From assembly GCF_007954265.1 (NCBI RefSeq), contig NZ_VOLS01000002.1, positions 1-64,000 of the forward strand: a stretch of 64,000 nucleotides of DNA, in the 5' to 3' direction. Position 1 is the first letter of the stretch. Each line of letters opens with the position of its first letter. The notes under the pieces are model-generated. The model was not told the DNA's origin. It saw only the letters and a program-made list of their open reading frames with translations, and did not search any database. Shown here piece after piece: positions 54,871 through 63,315 of this stretch. Source of the stretch: Colwellia sp. C1TZA3. GTDB lineage: Bacteria; Pseudomonadota; Gammaproteobacteria; Enterobacterales; Alteromonadaceae. Both the position numbers and the translations under genes were made by a program.

Positions 54871-55890
54871 ATGTTTTACTCAGCTATTCGTAAAGTGTTT
54901 TTTAAATTCGATGCAGAAGCAATTCACGATTTAACGATTAAAGGCTTTAAAGCAACTGGCGCTTCGCCGCTTAATTTGCTTTATAAGCAAACCATAGCAA
55001 ATAAGCCGGTCGAGGTTATGGGCATTAATTTTCCTAATCCAGTTGGTTTAGCCGCAGGATTAGATAAAAATGGCGAATGTATTAAAGCCTTTGAAGCGTT
55101 AGGTTTTGGCTTTGTTGAAGTAGGAACCGTAACACCGCGACCTCAACCAGGTAATGACAAGCCAAGAATTTTTAGGTTACCAGAAGTTAACGCTATTATT
55201 AACCGTATGGGTTTTAATAATAAAGGTGTTGATTATCTTGTTGACCAAGTAATTAAAGCTAAGTACCGCGGTGTTTTAGGTATTAATATTGGTAAAAATA
55301 AAGATACGCCAGATGAAAATGCCAAAGATGATTATATTCACTGTATGCGCAAAGTTTATAACCATGCTACTTATATTGCGGTTAATATATCATCACCTAA
55401 TACCCCAGGTTTACGCTCATTGCAATATGGCGATGCACTTAATGAATTATTATCCGCATTAAAAACTGAGCAAACTGCGTTAGCAGAGCAATATGGTAAG
55501 TACGTGCCTGTTGCGGTAAAAATAGCGCCAGATTTAAATGCCGAGGAAATAAAGTCTATTGCCGAGTGTTTAATTGCCAATAATATTGATGGCGTAATTG
55601 CCACGAATACCACCTTAGCACGGGATAAAGTGTCACATTTACCTTTTGGTAATGAACAGGGTGGATTAAGTGGCGCACCGGTAAAAGAAAAAAGTACTGA
55701 AGTTATTCAATTACTAGCAAAAGCACTTGATAACAAACTGCCCATTATTGGTGTTGGCGGTATTGCATCGGGCGCAGATGCTCAAGAAAAAATAGCGGCG
55801 GGTGCAAAATTAGTCCAAGTGTATACCGGCTTTATTTATCAAGGCCCACCATTAGTTAAAGAAATTGTTCAGACACTAAAGTTAAGCTGA
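54871..55890 (+). CDS. pyrD: Dihydroorotate dehydrogenase (quinone), class 2
   Basis: This 339-residue inner-membrane-associated FMN enzyme oxidises dihydroorotate to orotate in pyrimidine synthesis. The N-terminal amphipathic helices ([27 protein letters not shown]) form the quinone tunnel of class 2. The core shows [38 protein letters not shown], the catalytic Ser in [12 protein letters not shown] (near 176) and [10 protein letters not shown]. Length matches E. coli PyrD (336). AAAGAGG precedes the ATG. Confidence 0.97.
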   Translation: MFYSAIRKVFFKFDAEAIHDLTIKGFKATGASPLNLLYKQTIANKPVEVMGINFPNPVGLAAGLDKNGECIKAFEALGFGFVEVGTVTPRPQPGNDKPRIFRLPEVNAIINRMGFNNKGVDYLVDQVIKAKYRGVLGINIGKNKDTPDENAKDDYIHCMRKVYNHATYIAVNISSPNTPGLRSLQYGDALNELLSALKTEQTALAEQYGKYVPVAVKIAPDLNAEEIKSIAECLIANNIDGVIATNTTLARDKVSHLPFGNEQGGLSGAPVKEKSTEVIQLLAKALDNKLPIIGVGGIASGADAQEKIAAGAKLVQVYTGFIYQGPPLVKEIVQTLKLS

Positions 55891-55930
55891 TAAGCATTAT
55901 CAATAGCACTTAAGATAAATGAAAAAATAA

Positions 55931-55967
55931 AAAAGGCGATTACCAACAACGGGTAATCGCCTTTTTT
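55931..55967 (+). terminator. pyrD terminator
   Basis: AAAAGGCGATTACC (55931-55944) pairs with GGTAATCGCCTTTT (55952-55965) around AACAACG and ends in TTTTTT. Confidence 0.92.
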
Positions 55968-56033
55968 AATTGCTCACTGTAGTTGTGATCGTATTTATTG
56001 AGTGTACAGTGCGTATTTTAATCAAGACAGTCG

Positions 56034-56328
56034 GATTTAAAATATCATTTAACTTCTTCTTTAACTTTAACTTTAACTTCTCCTGCCGTCCTCCTTTTTT
56101 TCTTCCTGTGAATTATTTTATTATTTTTTACAGGGAGGAAAGCAGGAGAAAAGAATGAGTAGCGATTTAAATATTGTAGGGTCGGTTGTCATGCCATCAT
56201 GCTGATTTAAAATATCATTTAACTTTAACTTTAACTTTAACTTCTTCTGCCGTCCTCCTTCTTTTCTCCCTGTGAATTATTTTATTATTTTTACAGGGAG
56301 GAAAGTAGGAGGTGAGAAAGGCAGAAGG
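56034..56328. repeat. 170-bp offset direct repeat with internal hairpins and TTTAAC microsatellite
   Basis: Two related blocks begin GATTTAAAATATCATTTAAC at 56034 and 56204. Each has two to four AACTTT units, then an inverted pair: CTCCTTCTTTTCTCCCTGTG on one side and ACAGGGAGGAAAGTAGGAGG on the other in the second block, with a conserved loop AATTATTTTATTATTTTT. The second block closes further with CTTCTGCC (56242-56250) and GGCAGAAG (56320-56327). No gene lies in 55891-56371. Confidence 0.85.
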
Positions 56329-56371
56329 ACTAATTATGTAACAACTGCCTTAGTGTTTTAACCTTCTTAGT

Positions 56372-57130
56372 TTAAAGACCTGGCTTTACTAACCTAGCTT
56401 CTAAGCGCTCTAGTCGCTCCACCAATAATTGCAGACTAGTATCAAACTGATTGACACTAGTTGCGGTAAACATTTGTTGTTTATCACGACTTTTTGCATT
56501 GGCATCTAAGGTATTGAGCTGAGTAGATAATTTTTTAAATTGCTCTTTTAAGCTGCTGGCAGTAACCATTTGCTCAGACACAGCATTGATTGAAAACTCG
56601 TTGGTGGTAATTTTATCTTTTAAGTCATTAAGTGCGTTATTTTGTTGGCTAACCGAACGAGTGTTTTTATCTTGCTGTTGGGCTATTTTTATACTTTTTG
56701 AATTTAAGGCTTTAATTTCTTGCTGATTTTTTCGCCAAGCAGAAGCCCAAAGCTTATCCATTTCAGATAATAATAACTCTGTTTTTTCACTAATTGTCTC
56801 TAACTTCACCTTTAAAGCAATAGTTGACTCACCCATTTCTTCACCGGTAGCTGAAAGTTGATTTTCTAGCTGTTGAATTCGCGCAGAGCTCGACACTAAA
56901 ATATTGTTTACACTTATTTGCTGTTGATAAAAATACCAGCCAGTACCTGCTAGAGCGAAATAAGGTATTAATATTAATAATGTTTGCACCGCAGATAATG
57001 CTTTGGGTGCATTATCTGCAGAGTGCACTGGCTCTGACTTGTGTGTTTTAGCAACAGGTTCACGAGCCATCTTAACTTGATCTTGATCGATACTAATCGT
57101 TGGAATTTCAGGTTCTACACGTTTTGACAA
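56372..57130 (-). CDS. Coiled-coil membrane protein of unknown function
   Basis: This 252-residue protein has a cytoplasmic N-terminus of about 48 residues (EPEIPTISIDQDQVKMAREP), one transmembrane segment at about 50-68 (LLILIPYFALAGTGWYFYQ), and a periplasmic helical region (about 75-250) with heptad-like patterning (IQQLENQLSATGEEMGE, LLVERLERLEARL), which predicts a coiled coil. I do not recognise a family. It is leftward, upstream of asnB in the same direction but after the asnB terminator, so it has its own unit. A role in envelope structure or as a membrane tether is only a guess. Confidence 0.65.
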   Translation of the reverse strand: MSKRVEPEIPTISIDQDQVKMAREPVAKTHKSEPVHSADNAPKALSAVQTLLILIPYFALAGTGWYFYQQQISVNNILVSSSARIQQLENQLSATGEEMGESTIALKVKLETISEKTELLLSEMDKLWASAWRKNQQEIKALNSKSIKIAQQQDKNTRSVSQQNNALNDLKDKITTNEFSINAVSEQMVTASSLKEQFKKLSTQLNTLDANAKSRDKQQMFTATSVNQFDTSLQLLVERLERLEARLVKPGL

Positions 57131-57241
57131 GAGAGCTTCCTACTAACAGTGGCTATAATAGCCATTGGGTTAATGAATTGATTTATTTGGTACCATACCA
57201 AGTTGAGAGTAACTGTATAATATTTAGCAAATATTGTACAA

Positions 57242-57272
57242 AAAAACCGACTTTATTAGTCGGTTTTTAATT
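57242..57272. terminator. asnB terminator (bidirectional)
   Basis: AAAAACCGACT (57242-57252) pairs with AGTCGGTTTTT (57258-57268) around TTATT, with A-runs and T-runs on both sides. Confidence 0.9.
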
Positions 57273-57303
57273 TTTGAGCTCAAAGTAACTTAGTTAGCTA
57301 AGA

Positions 57304-58968
57304 TTAATAACTATCATTATGCACACTTTGCACGGCACGTCCTGATGGATCAGCCATATTAGCGAAACTTTCATCCCAAGCTAAGGCTTCGGGTGTACTA
57401 CAGGCGACTGATTTTCCGCCAGGTACACAATCTGCTGCTGATGCTAGCGGAAAGTTTTCTTCAAAAATAGTGCGATAAAAATAAGCTTCTTTAGTCTCTG
57501 GTGTATTCACTGGAAACTTAAACTCTGCGCTGGCCAATTGTTGGTCACTGACTCGTGCCTCAACATGTTGTTTTAGACCATCAATCCAAGAGTAACCCAC
57601 ACCATCAGAAAATTGCTCTTTTTGACGCCATAAAATCTCTTTTGGCAAGTAACCTTCAAAAGATGAGCGTAAAATAGCTTTTTCCATTTTGCCATTGCCA
57701 CACATCTTATCTTCTGGATTAATGCGCATAGCAACGTCCATAAAGTTTTTATCTAAGAAGGGTACGCGTGCTTCAATGCCCCATGCTGACATAGATTTAT
57801 TAGCACGTAGACAATCAAACATATGCAGTTTATCGAGCTTACGCAACAATTCGTTATGAAACTCTTCCGCATTAGGTGCTTTGTGAAAATATAAATAGCC
57901 GCCAAATATTTCATCGGCACCTTCACCAGAAAGCACCATTTTAATACCCATGGCTTTTATTTTTCTCGCCATTAAATACATAGGTGTAGAAGCACGAATA
58001 GTGGTTACATCGTAAGTTTCTAAGTGATAAATCACTTCTTTAAGTGCGTCGATACCTTCTTGTTCGGTAAATATAATACTGTGGTGTATTGTACCTATGC
58101 TATCAGCAACAGTTTTAGCTGCAATTAAATCGGGGGAACCAGCTAAGCCACAGGCAAAAGAGTGAACTTTAGGCCACCATGCTTCAGACAAGTCGTTTTC
58201 TTCGATACGTCGAGCAGCAAATTTTTGTGTAATAGCTGAAATTAACGATGAGTCTAAACCGCCAGAAAGTAACACACCGTAGGGTACGTCAGTCATTAAA
58301 TGGCTTTTAACTGATTCTTCTAATGCTTCACGTATTTTTTCTTTACTGGTATTGTTATCTTTTATCGCTGAATATTTTTGCCAGTTGCGTTGATAATATT
58401 TTTCAACTTTACCTACTCGACTATCTAATATGTGACCTGGAGGAAACTCTGCTACCGTTTTACAAATGGGCATTAACGCTTTCATTTCTGAGGCAACATA
58501 GAAGTTACCTTCAGCGTCATAACCGGTATAAAGTGGAATAATACCCATGTGATCACGGGCAATTAGGTAGCTATTGTCGTGCTCGTTATATAAACAAAAA
58601 GCAAACATGCCTTGGAGTTTGTCAACAAAATCAGTGCCAAATTTCTCAAACATTGGAATGATAATTTCACAATCAGAAGCCGTTTGAAAATCATAGTCAG
58701 GCGTATATTGGCTGGCTAATGCTTTATGGTTATAAATTTCACCATTAACCGCTAAAACCTTCGATTTATCAGCGTTATATAATGGTTGAGCACCATGTTC
58801 AGTGTCGACAATTGATAGGCGTTCATGCACTAAAATTGCATGGTCATTGTTATAGATACCAGACCAATCTGGACCACGATGACGAAGTAAGCGAGAATAT
58901 TCTAAAGCTTTTGGACGTAGTGCGTCTGCACCGGTTTTAATATCTAATATACAAAATATCGAACACAT
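57304..58968 (-). CDS. asnB: Asparagine synthetase B, glutamine-hydrolysing
   Basis: This 554-residue enzyme makes asparagine from aspartate, ATP and glutamine nitrogen. The N-terminal nucleophile Cys2 of the glutaminase domain begins MCSIFCILD; RHRGPDWSG, NGEIYNHK and ASDCEII follow. The synthetase half has the PP-loop LLSGGLDSSL (near 232-241) and GEGADEIFGGYLYFH. Length equals E. coli AsnB (554). ATG 58968 must be used because the Cys has to be residue 2. It is leftward, divergent from the pyroglutamyl-peptidase-like gene. A distinctive repeat and palindrome lie about 90-140 bp upstream. Confidence 0.97.
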   Translation of the reverse strand: MCSIFCILDIKTGADALRPKALEYSRLLRHRGPDWSGIYNNDHAILVHERLSIVDTEHGAQPLYNADKSKVLAVNGEIYNHKALASQYTPDYDFQTASDCEIIIPMFEKFGTDFVDKLQGMFAFCLYNEHDNSYLIARDHMGIIPLYTGYDAEGNFYVASEMKALMPICKTVAEFPPGHILDSRVGKVEKYYQRNWQKYSAIKDNNTSKEKIREALEESVKSHLMTDVPYGVLLSGGLDSSLISAITQKFAARRIEENDLSEAWWPKVHSFACGLAGSPDLIAAKTVADSIGTIHHSIIFTEQEGIDALKEVIYHLETYDVTTIRASTPMYLMARKIKAMGIKMVLSGEGADEIFGGYLYFHKAPNAEEFHNELLRKLDKLHMFDCLRANKSMSAWGIEARVPFLDKNFMDVAMRINPEDKMCGNGKMEKAILRSSFEGYLPKEILWRQKEQFSDGVGYSWIDGLKQHVEARVSDQQLASAEFKFPVNTPETKEAYFYRTIFEENFPLASAADCVPGGKSVACSTPEALAWDESFANMADPSGRAVQSVHNDSY

Positions 58969-59324
58969 TGAAGTGCTACCCCTTTATATTTATTAATGAC
59001 AAATTGTGTGGTGGATACACCTCAGCAAGTTTACTGAAACGTATTATGCGTTTTGTTTCAAAGTAAACTTCAAAGTAAACTTCGAAGTAAACATGATCAT
59101 GTTTACAGAAACTATCGCTCAGCAATATTACTGTTGTAACACCTTACAGTATTTGATAAAAAATCAATAGTATTTTTACTCTAATAACACCATAAGGTAT
59201 AAAAATCGGTTTTTGCGCGCCAATAATCACTAGTGTTAAAAAAGTAGATACCCTAATATATTAATGATAGGAATAGAAAAATTCGCCATTTTATTTGAAT
59301 TTTAATCATAAGTAAGAGCAATAA
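58969..59324. promoter_or_regulatory. Divergent control region between asnB and the peptidase-like gene
   Basis: No gene in these 356 bp. Three direct repeats AAGTAAAC with exact 12-bp spacing start at 59061, 59073 and 59085. The last merges with a 20-bp perfect palindrome at 59087-59106 (GTAAACATGA plus its inverse). Just before lies an inverted pair TGAAAC/GTTTCA (59034-59060). Such phased sites suggest a regulator-binding array. Which gene it serves is not clear. Confidence 0.6.
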
Positions 59325-60515
59325 ATGTTACAAACTGTAAGTAAAATAACCTTAAATATCTTTGTTGTCGCCATTTCGCTTGGCTTAAGTTTATCAACCA
59401 GTAGCCAAGAAATTAACTATGTTGCATTAACGGTTGAGGAGCTGCGCATTGAAAAAGCACTTAAAGTAATGCCAAATGTTGTGCCAAGACTAAGCGCACG
59501 AGTCAAAAAGTTTGCCAGCCAATTAAATAAAGCAACTAGCTATACGGTGTTGACCCAGTTAACTATTCGTCACGGTACCGGGCTATGGTTGGATGCGAAA
59601 AAGTCATTTAATCAATTGAACGACTATGACGACCGACCGTTATATTGGGCGCGCTTACAAATGAGCAAAGCGTTACGCGCTACAAAAGCATTTGCGATAT
59701 TGTTTCCTAATCAACAACACAAGCTGCTATGGACACTGGAGTTATTATCTCGTGGGCAAATGGATGTTAAATTTGATAAAAAAGCAGATAAGAAAATCTT
59801 ATTGACCGGTTTTGATCCCTTTTTTCTAGACAGGCATATCGACCAAAGTAATCCATCAGGCGTTGTTGCATTATCTTTGGATGACTTAGTGATCAGTATT
59901 GAAGGGAAAAGCGCAGAAATTGAAGTGTTAATCGTGCCAGTACGTTTTGCTGATTTTGACCAAGGCATGATAGAAGAATTACTAGCGCCTTATATTCAGG
60001 GTAAATCGGTTGATATGGTATTAACATTCAGCATGGGCAGAGAAAACTTTGATTTAGAACGCTATCCAGCATTAAGGCGCAGTGCTAACGCGCCAGATAA
60101 TCTTAATATAGTAACCGGTGCGACAAAAAATAAGCCCTTAGTACCAAAGCTTAAAAGTGCACCGTTGCAGGGCCCTGAATTTGTTGAATTTAGCCTACCT
60201 ATATCGGTAATGTTACAGGGCGCAGGTAAATATCAAGTCAACGATAATCGAAAAATATCGACCTTATCAGGTGGTACATTTAAGGGCCAATCACTGGCAG
60301 ATATTGTTAAGCAAACCTCGGTTAGTGGCTCAGGTGGCGGTTACCTTTCTAATGAAATATCTTATCGCAGTATCTTATTACGCGACCAATATTATTTAAC
60401 TTTACCGGTAGGTCATATTCATACCCCAAAAATTAAAGCCTTTGATCAACAAGCATTGATGGATATTGTTAAGCAAACAAAAAACATTATTACTCAAGGT
60501 GTTGCCGGGTTATAA
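59325..60515 (+). CDS. Exported pyroglutamyl-peptidase-I-like (C15) protein with Cys-to-Ser change
   Basis: This 396-residue protein has a signal peptide at 1-27 (FVVAISLGLSLSTSS). From about residue 160 it resembles the C15 fold: KKILLTGFDPFFLDRHIDQSNPSG (Pcp: ILVTGFEPFGG...NPS), MGRENFDLERYPAL with the catalytic Glu, GGYLSNEISYRSIL where Pcp has TFVCNHVMY, and LPVGHIHTP with the catalytic His. The nucleophile Cys is therefore Ser here. The N-terminal 130 residues are not part of the C15 domain. Pcp enzymes are cytoplasmic and about 215 residues, so the signal peptide, extension and Ser make this unusual. Either a Ser hydrolase or a non-catalytic binder. Confidence 0.72.
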   Translation: MLQTVSKITLNIFVVAISLGLSLSTSSQEINYVALTVEELRIEKALKVMPNVVPRLSARVKKFASQLNKATSYTVLTQLTIRHGTGLWLDAKKSFNQLNDYDDRPLYWARLQMSKALRATKAFAILFPNQQHKLLWTLELLSRGQMDVKFDKKADKKILLTGFDPFFLDRHIDQSNPSGVVALSLDDLVISIEGKSAEIEVLIVPVRFADFDQGMIEELLAPYIQGKSVDMVLTFSMGRENFDLERYPALRRSANAPDNLNIVTGATKNKPLVPKLKSAPLQGPEFVEFSLPISVMLQGAGKYQVNDNRKISTLSGGTFKGQSLADIVKQTSVSGSGGGYLSNEISYRSILLRDQYYLTLPVGHIHTPKIKAFDQQALMDIVKQTKNIITQGVAGL

Positions 60516-60590
60516 CCGTTTAGTTATAAACACTTTAATATTATAAAAGTGTTTATATGACAAATGAATGATGCTTTATTTCAGCACAAA

Positions 60591-60617
60591 AAAACGCTAA
60601 CCCAGTTAGCGTTTTTT
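60591..60617. terminator. Bidirectional terminator between peptidase-like gene and mltD
   Basis: AAAACGCTAAC (60591-60601) pairs with GTTAGCGTTTT (60605-60615) around CCA, with flanking A and T runs. It serves the two convergent genes. Confidence 0.92.
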
Positions 60618-60713
60618 AACTTTCTCCTTAGCACTTTTTACTTAGCAACTTTCTCCTTAACAACTATCTGCTTACAGCTAAAGTTTCAGTGCTAGTTTAT
60701 CAATATTAATGTG

Positions 60714-62366
60714 CTAAATATTATTCGTGACATCTACCGAAAGCTTTAACATTTGTCCCGGTTGTAAATATTTGTCACGATTAAGGCTATTCCAACGTTC
60801 AATATCTTTTATCTTCACGTTAAACTTATCAGCGATACGAGCAAAAGAGTCACCTTTGCGTACGCGATAATGAATGTTGCGCATTATCGCTTTTTCGCTA
60901 GGCGTCATGGTATTTGAATCTAGTGTTGTAACCGCTGTTTTTTGCCAAATAACCAGTTTTTGTCCGGGCTTAATAGGGTCTCTTGGTGCCATACCATTCC
61001 ATTTTGCGAGACTACGGGTTGGAACACCATAGGCGTGGCTAATGTCCCATAAGGTATCACCAGACCTCACCATATGAATGCGCTTTTCACCGGCCAGTAC
61101 TTTATTTTGTGTTTTCGCTAAACGTTGATTTTGTGAGAGCAAATAACTGTCTAATGATGCGGTAGCAACAGGAATTAATAAAAATTTCCCAGTTCTGATC
61201 TGATTACCTTTAATGTTATTCACTTGTTTTATTAACGCTATTTCGGTATTAAATTTTTGCGCTATTTCACCTAAATTGTCGCCATTTTTAATTTTATAGC
61301 GTTGCCAAGCTAGACGCTCTTTTTTACTCAATTTGGCAAGGCCTTGCTTAAAGTTCGCTATTTTGTGATTGGGCAACAATAAATAATGCGGGCCGTCAGG
61401 GTCCGTTGCCCAACGATTAAAACCTGGATTGAGTCGCTGCAGCTCTGTTAATGACAAGTCAGCTAATTGCGCTGCTTTGGCTAAATCAAGCTGTGAGCCA
61501 ATATTGACTTGACTGATCACTGAGCTATTATCAATTTCGTGCAGTTTAATTTTAAATTCGTCGCTACGCTTTACAATATCAGCTAACGCTAATAATTTAG
61601 GCACATAAGCACGAGTTTCCTTGGGTAAATCTAAAGACCAAAAATCTGTAGGTAGGTTTTTCTTTTTATTCTTTCTAACCGCACGTCTTACTCGCCCTTC
61701 ACCTGAGTTGTAAGCGGCGAGCGCTAGCATCCAATCACCATCAAAGAACTCGTTTAAGTATTTTAAATATTTAATAGCACCTTGGGTTGAGGCAACAATG
61801 TCACGTCGTCCGTCAAACCACCAATTTTGTTTCATGCCAAAGCGTTTGCCTGTGCTGGGAATAAATTGCCACATACCTGATGCACGACCATGTGAGTAAG
61901 CAAAAGGGTCAAAAGCGCTTTCAACAATAGGTAATAAAGCAATTTCAATTGGCATATCGTTCGCTTCTAACGCTTCAACGATGTAATACAAAAATGGCTC
62001 AGCGCGTTTAGCAACCCGATTTAGGTAGTCGGGGTGCTTAATAAACCAATTTCGTTGGCTCACAAGACGAGGCTCCTCGGGTATCGAAAATTCAAGCTTG
62101 CTGCGAATTCGCTGCCAAAGGTCATTTGACAAATAGTTTTCTTTTAAATCATTGCCCAGATCTATATCACCATCGGCAACGGGATGAATAACGTCAATAG
62201 CTTCATCAACTAGCAGCGCTTGATTGATTTCTGCTGATGAGGCTACATCGATAAATACTTGATTTTCTGTATGAGTTTCAAGGTTATTCGGTTTAGTTTG
62301 GTTTGAAATTGATTGGCAACCGGACAATAGTAGTACGGTTGCGATAGATAGGGTTATATTCTTCAT
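60714..62366 (-). CDS. mltD: Membrane-bound lytic murein transglycosylase D
   Basis: This 550-residue outer-membrane lipoprotein cuts glycan strands of peptidoglycan. The lipobox is LLLSGCQS (Cys at about 17). The SLT domain lies at about 115-240 with the catalytic Glu in LLPIVESAFDPFAYSHGRASGMWQFIPSTG and AAYNSGEGRVRRA. Three LysM domains follow at about 355-400 (RYKIKNGDNLGEIAQKF), 432-475 (HMVRSGDTLWDISHAYGV) and 500-545 (YRVRKGDSFARIADKF). E. coli MltD has two LysM. It is leftward, after gloB, as in E. coli. Confidence 0.95.
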   Translation of the reverse strand: MKNITLSIATVLLLSGCQSISNQTKPNNLETHTENQVFIDVASSAEINQALLVDEAIDVIHPVADGDIDLGNDLKENYLSNDLWQRIRSKLEFSIPEEPRLVSQRNWFIKHPDYLNRVAKRAEPFLYYIVEALEANDMPIEIALLPIVESAFDPFAYSHGRASGMWQFIPSTGKRFGMKQNWWFDGRRDIVASTQGAIKYLKYLNEFFDGDWMLALAAYNSGEGRVRRAVRKNKKKNLPTDFWSLDLPKETRAYVPKLLALADIVKRSDEFKIKLHEIDNSSVISQVNIGSQLDLAKAAQLADLSLTELQRLNPGFNRWATDPDGPHYLLLPNHKIANFKQGLAKLSKKERLAWQRYKIKNGDNLGEIAQKFNTEIALIKQVNNIKGNQIRTGKFLLIPVATASLDSYLLSQNQRLAKTQNKVLAGEKRIHMVRSGDTLWDISHAYGVPTRSLAKWNGMAPRDPIKPGQKLVIWQKTAVTTLDSNTMTPSEKAIMRNIHYRVRKGDSFARIADKFNVKIKDIERWNSLNRDKYLQPGQMLKLSVDVTNNI

Positions 62367-62445
62367 GCAAAGTCTATTTAAATTTACTAGCCGCTAGTGT
62401 TACTTATTTAGGGCGGTTATTCAAGATTTGCGCAATAAAAACGCC

Positions 62446-63255
62446 TTAAAAATTGTCTTTCCATGCGCGGATAATGGTGAATGTTTGTAATTTATCATTG
62501 ACGTTATCACCACTGAATTCGGCCGCACTTGTCATCAGACTAGGCTCGTTACAGCGAAGAAACGGATTGATTTTCTTTTCAAGCATGATTGATGTTGGGA
62601 TAGTAGCAATGTCTTGTTCACGCTTTTGTAGTACTTGATTATAATAATGGACCAACTCACTATTACAGGGTTCAACGGTTAGAGCAAAGTTAAGGTTCGC
62701 TTGGGTATATTCATGTGCGCAATATACATGGGTGCGCTCAGGTAATGCGCTAAGCTTTTCTAATGATGATAACATTTGGCTCGGCGTACCTTCAAAAAGT
62801 CTGCCACAGCCGCCTGAAAACAAGGTGTCACCACAAAATAAATTATCTTGTGATAAATAGGCTATATGGCCGCTGGTGTGACCCGGAAGATCAATAATGT
62901 CAAATTCAAGGGCTAGATCAGTCAGGCTTACCTTAGAGTTCTCGTTGAGCGCGACGTCACAATGTGGAATTTTTTCACTTTCAGGACCATAAATGGTCAA
63001 TGGCCAGTGCTTGTTTTTACAATACTCAACGAGTTTGTCTATGCCGCCAACGTGATCTGGGTGATGGTGAGTGATCAAAATACTCGACAGTTGCAGTTTT
63101 TGTTGTTCAATAAATTCGATACAAACATCGGCGTCACCGGGGTCAACTAAAGCCATGTTGTGACTTAAGTCGGATGAAATAGCCCAGATATAATTATCTG
63201 AAAAGGCCTTTATCATGGAAACTTTCATATTAGTGCTGCTTTGGGTTTGCTGCAT
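62446..63255 (-). CDS. gloB: Hydroxyacylglutathione hydrolase (glyoxalase II)
   Basis: This 269-residue binuclear zinc hydrolase releases lactate and glutathione from S-lactoylglutathione in methylglyoxal detoxification. The metallo-beta-lactamase motif is ITHHHPDHVGG (near 60-70); LPGHTSGHIAYL, the Asp in CGDTLFSGGCGRLFEG and CAHEYTQANLNFAL supply other ligands. ATG 63255 has AGGAG 6-7 bases upstream, so the first ten residues (MQQTQSSTNM) are probably translated, though MKVSMIKAF could be the ancestral start. It is divergent from the yafS-like gene. Confidence 0.95.
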   Translation of the reverse strand: MQQTQSSTNMKVSMIKAFSDNYIWAISSDLSHNMALVDPGDADVCIEFIEQQKLQLSSILITHHHPDHVGGIDKLVEYCKNKHWPLTIYGPESEKIPHCDVALNENSKVSLTDLALEFDIIDLPGHTSGHIAYLSQDNLFCGDTLFSGGCGRLFEGTPSQMLSSLEKLSALPERTHVYCAHEYTQANLNFALTVEPCNSELVHYYNQVLQKREQDIATIPTSIMLEKKINPFLRCNEPSLMTSAAEFSGDNVNDKLQTFTIIRAWKDNF

Positions 63256-63315
63256 GTGTAGCTCCTGAGTATACTGAAGATATGATTATACTTACTTTTT
63301 CGACTGTTTAATATA

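Noticed and set aside
55970-56158. Phe-rich 62-codon frame on the + strand
   Set aside because: Produced by the TTTAAC microsatellite and T-rich hairpin; no ribosome binding site.
56034-56328. Phage or plasmid attachment site
   Set aside because: There is no integrase, tRNA gene or foreign cargo nearby; the direct repeats are better explained as a hairpin-block duplication.
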